From an uncultured Rhodospirillaceae bacterium (GTDB lineage: Bacteria > Pseudomonadota > Alphaproteobacteria > Azospirillales > Azospirillaceae): a DNA stretch of 55,694 nucleotides. Shown one piece after another: positions 25,269-34,095 of this stretch. Each line of letters begins with the position of its first letter. Within the stretch, counting starts at the first letter, position 1. The DNA lies in NCBI GenBank assembly GCA_937927415.1, contig CALBDS010000029.1, positions 1-55,694 of the forward strand, in the 5' to 3' direction. Made by a program: the position numbers and the translations under genes. The notes beneath the pieces were generated by a model. That model did no database searches, was not told the origin of the DNA, and was given only the letters and a program-made list of their open reading frames with translations.

Positions 25269-28097
25269 TCAGCCGACCAGGAGGTCGCTGGACGACAAAG
25301 CACGGCCCAGACGGAAGGCTCCCGTGACCGCCGGGCTGCCGTCAGGGCCGAGGTAATAAACCTGGCCCGGCGTCAGGCCCGACAGTCCGCCGGCAATGCC
25401 GCCGGGAAGAACGCAGGGCACGCTCTGCCCGGCGGTGGCGGACTGGCTGGCGATGCCGATCCAGTCGCTCAGGGTGCCGGCACGGGTGACGACGATGGCT
25501 TTCCCCGTTCCGCTTTCCAAGACCATGTTGATGATCTTCCCCGGCTGGAGCGACAACAAGGACAGCGGCTGCGACGGCACCGTGCGATAGGTCACGGGCG
25601 CTTCGAACGTGACGGTGGTGCCCGACACGGTGCCCGAGATCAGGATGCCATAGCGGGATGCCCTGTCGGAATAGAAAACGATGACCTTTCCGGTTGATGC
25701 GTCATACGCCACCGCCGGATCGGAGAAAAGGTTGGATGCAAACTGCACCGGCGTTCCAAAGGTGATCGCCGAACCGGAAACCTTGCCGACCACGGCGTAA
25801 CCGTAGTTCTGATCGGTGTAGCGGTAGACGAGTATAAAGCTTTTGGCCGAGGGCACATAGACGGCGCCGGAGCCGTGGCCGCCCCAATGCATTCCGAGCA
25901 CATAGACAGCCTCGCTGCCGGCGGCCAGGGTCGTGCCCGACGCCGAAACCGCCACGGCGCCCTGGTAGCCGTTGGAATTCCATGAAGCCACCACCGTGCG
26001 CTGGGCGTCAGGGTCGTAGACCATGAAGACGCGGTCGCTGGGCGAAACATCGATCGGTGTTCCGAAATTGATGTTGTTGCCCGACAGGATGCCGGCGACG
26101 AGCTTCTGCTTGTCGGGCGATTTCTGGCGGTACATCACCACAACGCATCCCGCTGCCGCGTGATAGACGGTGCGGATGTTGCTGTAACCGGCATCGCCGG
26201 CGAAGACGGTGACCGGGGCGCCGAAGCTGATCGTGCTGCCCGAAACCGAGGTCACCACGGCGTGGACGGCATAGCCGCTGCCAAGCGCCACATAGGCGAT
26301 GACCATCTTGTTGTTTACGCTGTCATAGCAGACGGCGGGCGAGCCGATGTTGCTGGCGAACTGGGCCGGGGTGCCGAAGATCACCGCATCGCCGGATACC
26401 GTACAGATGACGGCATAGCCGTTGCTTGCGGGATCAATATAGACGAACAGAAACTGGGTGCTGGAAAGGGCAACGCTGTTCCCGTCGGCAACCCCGCCCA
26501 ACGCCGTCGGCGCGCCCGTGGACAGGCCGCCGGGGGCGATGGCCTCGACCGCGCCATCGGATCGCAAAGTCACGGCACGGCCTGCGGTGACGGCGCCCGC
26601 GGTGATGAAGGATCGGCTGGAACCGCTGCTCCCCGATCCGCTTCCCGTGCCGGTGGACGCGATGGTCAGGGTTCCGGCGGTGTCGTCGTAGGCCAGCGTG
26701 ATGTTGGCCCCCGCGGTCAGCAGGCCGGCGACCCGGTCATCCACTGCTTCGGCAAAGCCGGTCACGTCGGCCACAGTGTGGGTGTGGGCGGCCGGAACTC
26801 GGGTGTTGGACAGGCGTACGTCGTCGGCGCGAACCAGTTCAGTGGCGCTGCTGGTGCCGCTGGCGGCGACGGGCAGACGCGCGATGTTGACGGTACCGGC
26901 GGTGATATCGGCGCCGTTGTGGGTGTGGACCGCGGCGGCCTTTCCATCGAGCGCGTTCTGAAGGCCGGTCACATCGGCCACGGTGTGGGCATGGGCCAGG
27001 GGAGCGCGCGGGTTGGACAGGCGCTCGTCGTCGGCGCGGACCAGTTCGGTGCTGCTGCTGGCGCCGCTCGTAGCGACGGGAAGGCGTTCGATGATGACGG
27101 TGCCGGTCGTGATGTCGGCGCCGTTGTGAGTGTGGACCGCGGCGGCCTTTCCGTCGAGCGCGTTCTGAAGGCCGGCAGTATCCGCAATGACATGGGTATG
27201 GGCCAAGGGGGCGCGGGCGCTGGACAGGCGCTCGTCGTCGGCACGGACCAATGCGGTGGCACTGACGATGCCGCTGGCGGCGACGGGGAGGCGCTCGATG
27301 CTGACGGTACCGTCGGTGATGTCGGCGCCGTTGTGGGTGTGGCCCGTGGCGGCCTTTCCGTCGAGCGCGTTCTGAAGGCCGGTCACGTCGGCCACGGCGT
27401 GGGCGTGGGCCAGGGGAGCGCGCGGGTTGGACAGGCGCTCGTCGTCGGCGCGGACCAGTTCGGTGGTGTTGCTGGCGCCGCTGGCGGCGACGGGCAGGCG
27501 GTCGATGGCGACGGTGCCGGCGGTGATGTCGGCGCCGTTGTGGGTGTGGACAGCGGCAGCCTTTCCGTCGAGGGAGGCCTGAAGGCCGGTCACGTCGGCC
27601 ACGGCGTGGGCGTGAGGTGCCGGCGTGACCGCGGTCAGGGCCACGGGGCTGCCGGCGGCATCAAACCCCAGAACGGCGGAGGCGCGCACCGCCTTGGCCG
27701 GCAGGGTCATGTCCTGGGGCGTCTCGGCGTCGGGCTGGCGCAGGGCGCGGGTGCCGTCGTTGGCGACCTGCTGGATCAGGGCGGTCTGGCGGTCCAGCGC
27801 GCCGTTCAGCGTCTGGGCCAGGGCCGGGTCGTCGGCCAGAACCGGCTCGGCCCGTTCCAGCGGCATGCGGCGGGCGATGGTGACAAGGGTGTTGCTCAGG
27901 GGGACGGCGAAACGGATGCGCCCGCCATCGGGGTTGCCAAGGCCGCTCACCGAGTAGCCGGCACCCTGCGCGCGCACGATTCCACCGACGCTGACAGTCA
28001 GATCCGCCGCTGAGAAGAAGGGAAAGGGCACCTCGAACAGGCTCTGGGGATCGGTGCCGACGGTATGGTCGATGCGGGGGGTGATGGGATCGATCAT
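25269..28097 (-). CDS. Phage tail-fibre-like protein with 69-residue repeats and propeller-like region
   Basis: The product has 942 residues from the ATG at 28097, which has AGGAG 6 bases upstream. Residues 1-160 resemble the virion-attachment end of podovirus tail fibres (DPQSLFEVPFPFFSAADLTV; ALDRQTALIQQVANDGTRAL). Residues 162-437 are four exact-length 69-residue repeats (starts at 162, 231, 300, 369, with a fifth beginning at 438), each with HAHAVADVTGLQ, ALDGKA, HTHNGADIT, RLPVAASG and ELVRADDERLS. A Gly/Ser linker lies near 483-494. Residues about 540-870 hold six units of about 51 residues marked by VSG..I.FGTPV, suggesting a beta-propeller or beta-sheet head. The C-terminus GLSGLTPGQVYYLGPDG is common in tail-fibre tips. 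No other phage gene is nearby. Confidence 0.75.
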   Translation of the reverse strand: MIDPITPRIDHTVGTDPQSLFEVPFPFFSAADLTVSVGGIVRAQGAGYSVSGLGNPDGGRIRFAVPLSNTLVTIARRMPLERAEPVLADDPALAQTLNGALDRQTALIQQVANDGTRALRQPDAETPQDMTLPAKAVRASAVLGFDAAGSPVALTAVTPAPHAHAVADVTGLQASLDGKAAAVHTHNGADITAGTVAIDRLPVAASGASNTTELVRADDERLSNPRAPLAHAHAVADVTGLQNALDGKAATGHTHNGADITDGTVSIERLPVAASGIVSATALVRADDERLSSARAPLAHTHVIADTAGLQNALDGKAAAVHTHNGADITTGTVIIERLPVATSGASSSTELVRADDERLSNPRAPLAHAHTVADVTGLQNALDGKAAAVHTHNGADITAGTVNIARLPVAASGTSSATELVRADDVRLSNTRVPAAHTHTVADVTGFAEAVDDRVAGLLTAGANITLAYDDTAGTLTIASTGTGSGSGSSGSSRSFITAGAVTAGRAVTLRSDGAVEAIAPGGLSTGAPTALGGVADGNSVALSSTQFLFVYIDPASNGYAVICTVSGDAVIFGTPAQFASNIGSPAVCYDSVNNKMVIAYVALGSGYAVHAVVTSVSGSTISFGAPVTVFAGDAGYSNIRTVYHAAAGCVVVMYRQKSPDKQKLVAGILSGNNINFGTPIDVSPSDRVFMVYDPDAQRTVVASWNSNGYQGAVAVSASGTTLAAGSEAVYVLGMHWGGHGSGAVYVPSAKSFILVYRYTDQNYGYAVVGKVSGSAITFGTPVQFASNLFSDPAVAYDASTGKVIVFYSDRASRYGILISGTVSGTTVTFEAPVTYRTVPSQPLSLLSLQPGKIINMVLESGTGKAIVVTRAGTLSDWIGIASQSATAGQSVPCVLPGGIAGGLSGLTPGQVYYLGPDGSPAVTGAFRLGRALSSSDLLVG
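26787..27614 (-). repeat. Four tandem 207-bp coding repeats
   Basis: The repeats encode the 69-residue units of the tail-fibre-like protein and are visibly similar at DNA level, for example the recurring TTTCCGTCGAGCGCGTTCTG segment on the plus strand near 27349, 27142 and 26942. The constant 207-bp period allows gain or loss of units by recombination without a frameshift. Confidence 0.8.
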
Positions 28098-28361
28098 GGA
28101 AGCTCCTGTGGGACATGCGAATAAGCTCGCCGCCCTCAATTAGGATTTAATTCCATGGTGTGTCAACGGTCGTCTCGGAAAATCGGATAAAAAACCTAAC
28201 TATAATATTGCTTATCCGAAATAATCCTTATTTTATCATTATCTCCCATCACGATAGTTCCATAAAAAAGGAATGATAGCCGTTTTCCCCGCCCCTCCTG
28301 CCGGTTACCGCCGGGCTGGAGCACCGCGAATCGCAGCGGTCCAACCCGGTGATAGGAATAA
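28098..28361. promoter_or_regulatory. AT-rich intergenic region upstream of the tail-fibre-like gene
   Basis: The stretch 28130-28290 is far more AT-rich than its surroundings. It holds an inverted repeat TCGGATAA (28183-28190) / TTATCCGA (28212-28219) and, on the minus strand, TTGACA at 28161-28166, a possible -35 box for the tail-fibre-like gene. A GC hairpin near 28309-28352 may end the VOC gene transcript. No coding region is supported. Confidence 0.4.
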
Positions 28362-28730
28362 TTACATTTCCAGCACGTACACGCGCAGCCGGTGGCCGTC
28401 CGGGTCGGCGGCGGCGAAGGTGTAGCCGAAATCCATCCGCACCGGGGTTTGTAGGATGGGCAGGCCCTTGGCCGCCCAATCGGCGTGGAGCGCGTCCACC
28501 GCGGCGCGGTCGGCGACGGGGAAGCCCAGTTCGGCGGCGCCGGGGGCCACGGTGGGCATCGGTTCCACCCCGTCGCGTGCCCACAGCCCCAGCATCATGC
28601 CCGGCACCAGCTCGAACAGGGCGAAACCGGGGGAGGACTCCAGCGGGCCGCGGCCCAGGATCGTGCCATAAAACTCGGCGCTGGCCAGCGGGTCCTTGAC
28701 GTACAGGAAGATGTTGGAAGCGGTGGTCAT
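28362..28730 (-). CDS. VOC family protein (glyoxalase/dioxygenase fold)
   Basis: The 122-residue product has a single vicinal-oxygen-chelate unit pair: IFLYVKDPLASAEFYGTILG at residues 8-27 and the C-terminal FAAADPDGHRLRVYVLE. Some metal ligands typical of glyoxalase I are missing (no His in the first strand), so it may be a resistance- or binding-type member. It is 69 bp downstream of the WYL regulator gene in the same direction and may be its target. Confidence 0.85.
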   Translation of the reverse strand: MTTASNIFLYVKDPLASAEFYGTILGRGPLESSPGFALFELVPGMMLGLWARDGVEPMPTVAPGAAELGFPVADRAAVDALHADWAAKGLPILQTPVRMDFGYTFAAADPDGHRLRVYVLEM

Positions 28731-28799
28731 CGGTCTGTCTCCGGTGGGTTGCCGTTGTTTGGTGACACCCGTTCTACCCGTTTCCGGTGACAGTTTCCG

Positions 28800-29513
28800 T
28801 CAGCAGCGTTCCAGCCCGTCGAGCGGCGGCAGGTCCGCCCCTTCCGTTGCTTTCCACTCCTTCAGCAGGGTGGCGCGGCGGCGGGGATAGCGGCTGCCGG
28901 TGTCGGTCAGATGGGCGATGCGGTCGGTGCGGAAATGGCGGAAGCTCTGGCGCAGCGTGCACCACGCGATCACCACCCGCACCTGATCGAAAAAGGCCAG
29001 CCCCATGGGCCAGATGGTCCGCTCGGTCGCCGCCCCGCCCTTGTCGCTGTAGGCGATGGTCAGAGCGTGTTCCTGGCGGATGGCGCGGCGGATGGCCGAC
29101 ACGTCGATGCGGTCGGTCACCGCGGGCGTCGTCGGCGGAACGTACAGCCCGGCGCCGTCCAGGCCGGCGCGCACCTCGTCGGGCAGAACGGCGGCGATCT
29201 TGGTCAGGGCGGCACGGGCGGCATCGCCCAGCGGGCCGTCGGCGCGGTCGGCCACCCACCGCGACCCCAGAACCAGCGCCTCGATCTCTTCCACCGTGAA
29301 CATCAGCGGCGGCAGCAGAAAGCCGGGACGCAGGACATAGCCCACCCCGGCTTCTCCCTCGATCCGCGCCCCTTGCGCCTGGAGCGTGGCGATGTCGCGG
29401 TAGAGCGTGCGCAGGCTGACGCCCAATTCCTGGGCCAGGGCAGCGCCGCGCACCGGACGGCGGTGACGGCGCAGCACCTGCAACAGGTCGAGCAGACGTT
29501 CGGCCCGCGACAC
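28800..29513 (-). CDS. YafY-type HTH and WYL domain transcriptional regulator
   Basis: The 237-residue product has an N-terminal HTH_11 winged helix (RLLDLLQVLRRHRRPVRGAA; LGVSLRTLYRDIATLQAQGA) and a WYL domain from about residue 130 onward (ALTIAYSDKGGAATERTIWP; the tryptophan-containing FFDQVRVVIAWC). WYL regulators bind small ligands or nucleic acids through the central domain. It starts 11 bases after the purH stop and precedes the VOC gene, so it may be read through from purH and may control the VOC gene. Ligand unknown. Confidence 0.88.
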   Translation of the reverse strand: MSRAERLLDLLQVLRRHRRPVRGAALAQELGVSLRTLYRDIATLQAQGARIEGEAGVGYVLRPGFLLPPLMFTVEEIEALVLGSRWVADRADGPLGDAARAALTKIAAVLPDEVRAGLDGAGLYVPPTTPAVTDRIDVSAIRRAIRQEHALTIAYSDKGGAATERTIWPMGLAFFDQVRVVIAWCTLRQSFRHFRTDRIAHLTDTGSRYPRRRATLLKEWKATEGADLPPLDGLERC

Positions 29514-29524
29514 GGGAGGGCCGC

Positions 29525-31108
29525 TTAGTGGCGGAAGTGACGCATGCCGGTGAAGACCATCGCCAGACCCTTTTCGTCGGCCGCGGCAATCACCTCGTTG
29601 TCACGGATCGAGCCGCCGGGCTGGATGACCGCGGTCACCCCCGCTTCCGCCGCCGCCAGCAGACCGTCGGCGAAGGGGAAGAAGGCGTCCGACGCCACCA
29701 CCGAGCCTTGCGTCAGCGGCAGGGCGATGCCGGCGGCCTTCGACGCTTCCGCGGCCTTGATGGCGGCGATGCGGGCGCTGTCCACCCGGCTCATCTGCCC
29801 GGCACCGATGCCGGCGGTGGCCCCGTCCTTGGCATAGACGATGGCGTTCGACTTCACATGCTTGGCGATGCGGAAGGCGAAGATCAGATCCTTCAGTTCC
29901 TGCTCGGTGGGGGCGCGCTTGGTCACGACCTTCAGGTCGGCCGCCGCCACCCGGCCCGAATCACGGTTCTGCAGCAGGAAACCGCCCGACAGCATCTTGA
30001 CCATCATGCCGGGGGCCGCCGGGTCGGGCATCTCGCGGGTCAGCAGAACGCGCAGGTTCTTCTTGGACGCCAGCACCGCACGGGCCTGTTCGTCGGCATC
30101 CGGGGCGATGATGACCTCGGCGAACAGCTTGGCGATCTCTTCCGCCGTGGCGCCGTCCAGCGGGCGGTTCAGGGCGATGATGCCGCCGAACGCGCTCACC
30201 GGGTCGCAGCGCAGCGCCAGATGATAGGCGTCGAGGATGTTGGCGCCCTGGGCGACACCGCAGGGGTTGGCGTGCTTGATGATGGCGACGGCGGGTTCCT
30301 CGAACTCGGCGACCAGTTCAAAGGCGGCGTCGGTGTCGTTCAGGTTGTTGTACGACAGTTCCTTGCCCTGAAGCTGGATGGCGGTCGCCACACCGGGGCG
30401 GTTGTCGCCGGTGGTGTAGAACGCCGCCTGCTGGTGCGGGTTCTCGCCATAGCGCAGGGTCTGGGCCAGGGTGCCGGCAAAGGCCACCCGCGGCGGGAAG
30501 GTCTCGCCCAACTGCCCGGCGAACCACGTGGAGATGGCGGCGTCGTAAGCCGCGGTGCGGGCATAGGCGCGCTGGGCCAGCGTGCGGCGCAGGGACAGGG
30601 TGGTCGCCCCCTCGTGACGGTCCAGTTCGCCCAGCAGTTCCTCGTAATCGGACGGGTCGGTGACCACGGCCACGAAGTCATGGTTCTTGGCGGCGGCGCG
30701 GATCATGCCGGGGCCGCCGATGTCGATGTTCTCGATGCAGTCGTCGAAGTCAGCACCCTTGGCCACCGTCGCTTCGAACGGGTAGAGGTTCACCACCACC
30801 AGATCGATGGGCGGAATGTCGTGGGTGGTCATGGCCTCCACATGGGATGCCGCGTCGCGGCGGGCCAGGATGCCGCCATGGATGCGGGGGTGCAGCGTCT
30901 TCACCCGCCCGTCCATGATTTCGGGGAAGCCGGTGTGGTCGGACACTTCCCGGACGGGGACGCCGGCTTCGGCCAGCCGCTGGGCGGAACCGCCGGTGGA
31001 CAGGATTTCCACCCCGCGGGCGGCCAGCGCCTGACCCAGGGCCACGAGGCCGGTCTTATCGGAAACGGAAATCAGCGCGCGGGTGATATGGACGGTATCG
31101 GCGGTCAT
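29525..31108 (-). CDS. purH: Bifunctional AICAR transformylase/IMP cyclohydrolase PurH
   Basis: The 527-residue enzyme catalyses the last two steps of de novo IMP synthesis: formylation of AICAR with 10-formyl-THF and ring closure to IMP. The N-terminal IMP cyclohydrolase domain (about 1-200) shows ISVSDKTGLVALGQALAARG and STGGSAQRL, plus DGRVKTLHPRIHGGIL. The transformylase domain has the KHANPCGVAQG motif (K and H catalytic) and SDAFFPFADGL near the C-terminus. Length and motifs are standard. It lies downstream of the heparinase-like gene on the same strand, an arrangement conserved in alphaproteobacteria. Confidence 0.97.
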   Translation of the reverse strand: MTADTVHITRALISVSDKTGLVALGQALAARGVEILSTGGSAQRLAEAGVPVREVSDHTGFPEIMDGRVKTLHPRIHGGILARRDAASHVEAMTTHDIPPIDLVVVNLYPFEATVAKGADFDDCIENIDIGGPGMIRAAAKNHDFVAVVTDPSDYEELLGELDRHEGATTLSLRRTLAQRAYARTAAYDAAISTWFAGQLGETFPPRVAFAGTLAQTLRYGENPHQQAAFYTTGDNRPGVATAIQLQGKELSYNNLNDTDAAFELVAEFEEPAVAIIKHANPCGVAQGANILDAYHLALRCDPVSAFGGIIALNRPLDGATAEEIAKLFAEVIIAPDADEQARAVLASKKNLRVLLTREMPDPAAPGMMVKMLSGGFLLQNRDSGRVAAADLKVVTKRAPTEQELKDLIFAFRIAKHVKSNAIVYAKDGATAGIGAGQMSRVDSARIAAIKAAEASKAAGIALPLTQGSVVASDAFFPFADGLLAAAEAGVTAVIQPGGSIRDNEVIAAADEKGLAMVFTGMRHFRH

Positions 31109-31201
31109 GGGGCGTTGTCCCTGGCAAGGCTGCAGCGAAAGCGGCGCCCGCCGGGTGCCCCGGCCGGGCGCAAAACGGGGTTTTAGGTCTTGCGCGGGGG
31201 T

Positions 31202-32863
31202 TTACCCCCCCTTGTGTTCGCGGCGCAAGGCCCATTTGACGGTCGCACCCTTGTGATCGGTGTGGCCGGTGATGGCGATCTGCCATGTGCGTTGCGGCTC
31301 GTCGCCGGTGCCGAGATAGACGCTTTCCGTCGTCTCCAGCACGCCCCCCGACGCCTGCAGCCGCCACACCGCCCCGCTGGGCAGGGTCAGCAGGGCCGAC
31401 AGCCCGTTCTGGGCGACGGTGGCCTGCACCTTGGGGTGCAGGTGGAAGCGGCACAGGAAGTTCTGCGGCTCCGGGGTCGAACCCAGAACGGGTTCCAGCG
31501 TGTCCTCGCCGCGCACATCCTCCCCGTTCTCCGCCAGATAGACCCGGCGGCGGTGGAGATAGCCGAAGGCGCGGGCATAGCCGTTGTGGTTGGCCACCAC
31601 CAGCACCGCCCCTTCCGCCTCCTGGCGTTCGCAACTGACATGGGTGGGGCGGCGGCCCAGACCGCCGTCGGGCAGCACCTCGGCGGAGTTGGTTTCGGCC
31701 AGGGTGACGGTGGAATGGGCGGCGGTGGCGGCCAGTGCCGCCCGCCATGCCCCGGTATCCGACACGTGGCTGCCGCAGTTGACGATCAGCCGCTCCTTGC
31801 CCACCGACACCTCCAGCGCCAGGGTGCCGGCGTGGGCGGTGGCGTCCAGGCCGGGGGCGGGCGGGGTGCCGGTGTCCATCAGCACCAGCGTGCGCCCGGC
31901 CATCAGCCGTTCATAGCCCACATGGGGCGCGCTTTTCAGCGGCCGCCCGCGCGCCTCCGCCTGGGCCAGAACGGCGTCGATCAGGCCGGGGTCTTCCTCG
32001 TGGCTGCCGTTGAACAGCGCCAGCCCGCCGTCGCCGTGGCGGAAGAAGCGCAGCGCCGGGGTCATGCGGTCGATGGCCGGCTGCAGCCCCTCCGGCGGGT
32101 CGAGCCGGGCAGTGCGCAGCAGGGTGCGGATGTCGATCAGGTCGCGCAGGATGCGCAGGTGGACCGAGGGGTTGCGTTCCAGATGCCCGCCGTCGGGCAG
32201 GATCTGGCGGGCCAGTTCGCGGTCGAGCAGCCGCAGCCCCTCCGCCCCCAGCTTTTCCATGCCGGGCAGACAGATGCCGCCATAGATCAGCCCCTTGAGC
32301 GCGAACAGCAGGGCCGCACCGTCCAGCTTGCCCGGCACCATGCGGGCCAGATGGCGGACTTGGCGGGCCATGCTGTCGAAGATGTGGGCGCGGAACTCGT
32401 CGTCGGCGGAGGCGCAGAAGAAATCATGCAGCGCGATCCAGTTCGCCACCCGTGTGCCCAGCACCGGCGGGTTCCAGGCGTGATCGGTCCAACTGGCGTG
32501 TTCGTACATCCACGACATCACCAGCCGGCGCGCCTGCCGCCGGGCGGCATCGCCGCCCACCGCGCGCAACTCGCGCAGCCAGTCGAAGCCGTGCATCCCG
32601 GCAATCCAGGCGGCGTTGACCCCCGGCGGCTTCCACCCCGGTTCCCCGGTCGGGCCGGCGGAAACGGTCTGCCCGCCGAAACGGAAGCTGCCGGCCAGGA
32701 TGGCCTGTCCGCCGTCGGCATCGCCGGCCCAGGGGTCGGAGGGGATGACCGCCAGGGTGGTGGGTGCCTTGCCGCCGATCATCATGGAATAGAGCGGGTT
32801 GGCGTAAGCAAGCCGGGCCATGCCCAGACGGAACCGTCCGGGTTTGTCACGCGAACCGGACAT
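31202..32863 (-). CDS. Heparinase II/III-like protein
   Basis: The product has 553 residues from the ATG at 32863, preceded by GGAGGAG 6 bases upstream; an ATG at 32899 is less likely. The N-terminal (alpha/alpha)5 toroid includes NAAWIAGMHGFDWLRELRAV, SWMYEHASWTDHAWNPPVLG and GHLERNPSVHLRILRDLIDI. The C-terminal heparinase II/III beta-sandwich carries GSHVSDTGAWRAALAATAAH and STVTLAETNSAEV. Relatives cleave acidic polysaccharides; alphaproteobacterial copies next to purH and rsmB have no obvious signal peptide, and neither has this one. Substrate unknown. Upstream, 298 bp separate it from the inserted, divergent FkbM gene. Confidence 0.88.
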   Translation of the reverse strand: MSGSRDKPGRFRLGMARLAYANPLYSMMIGGKAPTTLAVIPSDPWAGDADGGQAILAGSFRFGGQTVSAGPTGEPGWKPPGVNAAWIAGMHGFDWLRELRAVGGDAARRQARRLVMSWMYEHASWTDHAWNPPVLGTRVANWIALHDFFCASADDEFRAHIFDSMARQVRHLARMVPGKLDGAALLFALKGLIYGGICLPGMEKLGAEGLRLLDRELARQILPDGGHLERNPSVHLRILRDLIDIRTLLRTARLDPPEGLQPAIDRMTPALRFFRHGDGGLALFNGSHEEDPGLIDAVLAQAEARGRPLKSAPHVGYERLMAGRTLVLMDTGTPPAPGLDATAHAGTLALEVSVGKERLIVNCGSHVSDTGAWRAALAATAAHSTVTLAETNSAEVLPDGGLGRRPTHVSCERQEAEGAVLVVANHNGYARAFGYLHRRRVYLAENGEDVRGEDTLEPVLGSTPEPQNFLCRFHLHPKVQATVAQNGLSALLTLPSGAVWRLQASGGVLETTESVYLGTGDEPQRTWQIAITGHTDHKGATVKWALRREHKGG

Positions 32864-33161
32864 GGCAACTCCTCCGCTCGCCAAGGTGGGAGCCGCCATG
32901 GCGCGCGGGCGGTGCGGGCACAGGGGCGGGAGACAACGGCATCAATTGTTCGTATCAACTCCTACGTCGCACCGCAAGAGCGACCGGGGCCGGGCACAGG
33001 ATTATAGGGTCTGCACCCGTAGCGAGCGGGTCGGCACCCCCCATGGGGGGACCGCGGCCGGGGCAGGCTGGCCGCTCAACGGGGCAATGTCTGGAGTGTG
33101 TTTCTGCTAGGATGCCGGAAACAGTTCTCCACCGGGAGAATTTTCCAGATCAAGGCATTCC

Positions 33162-34073
33162 ATGTTCAGAACGATTGTCAAGATTGCCGCGATACTGTCA
33201 TTCCTCACGTCGCACCCCCTGAGCAAGAACCGCAAGCTGAAAGTCATTGGGTCCTTTGTCCGTTGGCAGATTGGCGAAAGAATTTTAAAGAATAAGGTGA
33301 TTTTCCCATGGGTCGATGAGTCCCGATTTATAACGGGGCGGGGGGAAACAGGGCTGACCGGCAATATTTATGTCGGGTTGATGGAGTATGAGAGTATGGC
33401 TTTTCTGCTCCATACTCTGCGCCCGACCGATGTCTTTGTGGATGTCGGGGCAAACGCCGGTGCCTACACCATCCTTGCGTCCAAGGCGGTCGGGGCACGG
33501 AGCGTCGCTTTCGAGCCGCTTCCCGAAGCGGTCGGCCGGCTCGGGGATCAGCTTCGGATAAACGGGGTGGAATCCCTGGTCGATGTGCACGCGGCCGGCG
33601 TGGGCGACCGGAAAACCACCCTCTTTTTCACAAAAAACAACGACACCATGAACAAAGTCAGTGTGTCAGGAAATGACGCTGACAAGATCGAAATTGATGT
33701 GACCACGCTGGACGATGAGCTTGATACCAATACCAGCTATTTCATCAAAATCGATGTGGAGGGCTTTGAGCACCACGTCCTTGAAGGGGCCTCACGGATT
33801 CTGTCTTCAGGCAATGTTCTGGCGATGATTGTCGAGTTGAACGGCAGCACGGAAGCGTTCGGCCACAGCAATGAGGAGGTTCACCGGAAAATCGGCGCCT
33901 TCGGCTTCGTCCCCATCGCCTATGATCCCGAAACACGAACGGTCCGGCGGCTGGACGGATACAACCGCAACGACGGGAACACGCTCTACATCCGGGATGA
34001 GGCGGCGGTGTCGGACCGCTGCAAGACCGCCCGGCCGCGGGTGATCCACACGGCCGGCGGCATGGCGATCTGA
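33162..34073 (+). CDS. FkbM family SAM-dependent methyltransferase
   Basis: The 303-residue product contains the FkbM domain at about residues 85-255: the SAM motif VFVDVGANAGAYTILASKAV, the acidic AFEPLPEAV, and FIKIDVEGFEHHVLEGA near residues 195-211. FkbM enzymes O-methylate sugars or polyketides and are frequent in glycan and lipopolysaccharide clusters. The first 60 residues are basic with a hydrophobic stretch. The gene is on the opposite strand to both neighbours (heparinase-like and rsmB), and its first two thirds are less GC-rich than they are, consistent with insertion of a transferred gene. It ends 22 bases from the rsmB stop. Confidence 0.88.
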   Translation: MFRTIVKIAAILSFLTSHPLSKNRKLKVIGSFVRWQIGERILKNKVIFPWVDESRFITGRGETGLTGNIYVGLMEYESMAFLLHTLRPTDVFVDVGANAGAYTILASKAVGARSVAFEPLPEAVGRLGDQLRINGVESLVDVHAAGVGDRKTTLFFTKNNDTMNKVSVSGNDADKIEIDVTTLDDELDTNTSYFIKIDVEGFEHHVLEGASRILSSGNVLAMIVELNGSTEAFGHSNEEVHRKIGAFGFVPIAYDPETRTVRRLDGYNRNDGNTLYIRDEAAVSDRCKTARPRVIHTAGGMAI

Positions 34074-34095
34074 GGCCGGCACCGGCGGCGGCGCG

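Noticed and set aside
26160..28013. 617-residue rightward frame with Gly/Val-rich repeats over the tail-fibre-like gene
   Set aside because: Its repeats are the reverse complement of the 207-bp coding repeats; the leftward frame has the ribosome-binding site and tail-fibre features.
25269..28097. Prophage
   Set aside because: Only one phage-like gene is present; no integrase, capsid, terminase, lysis gene or attachment site is seen around it.
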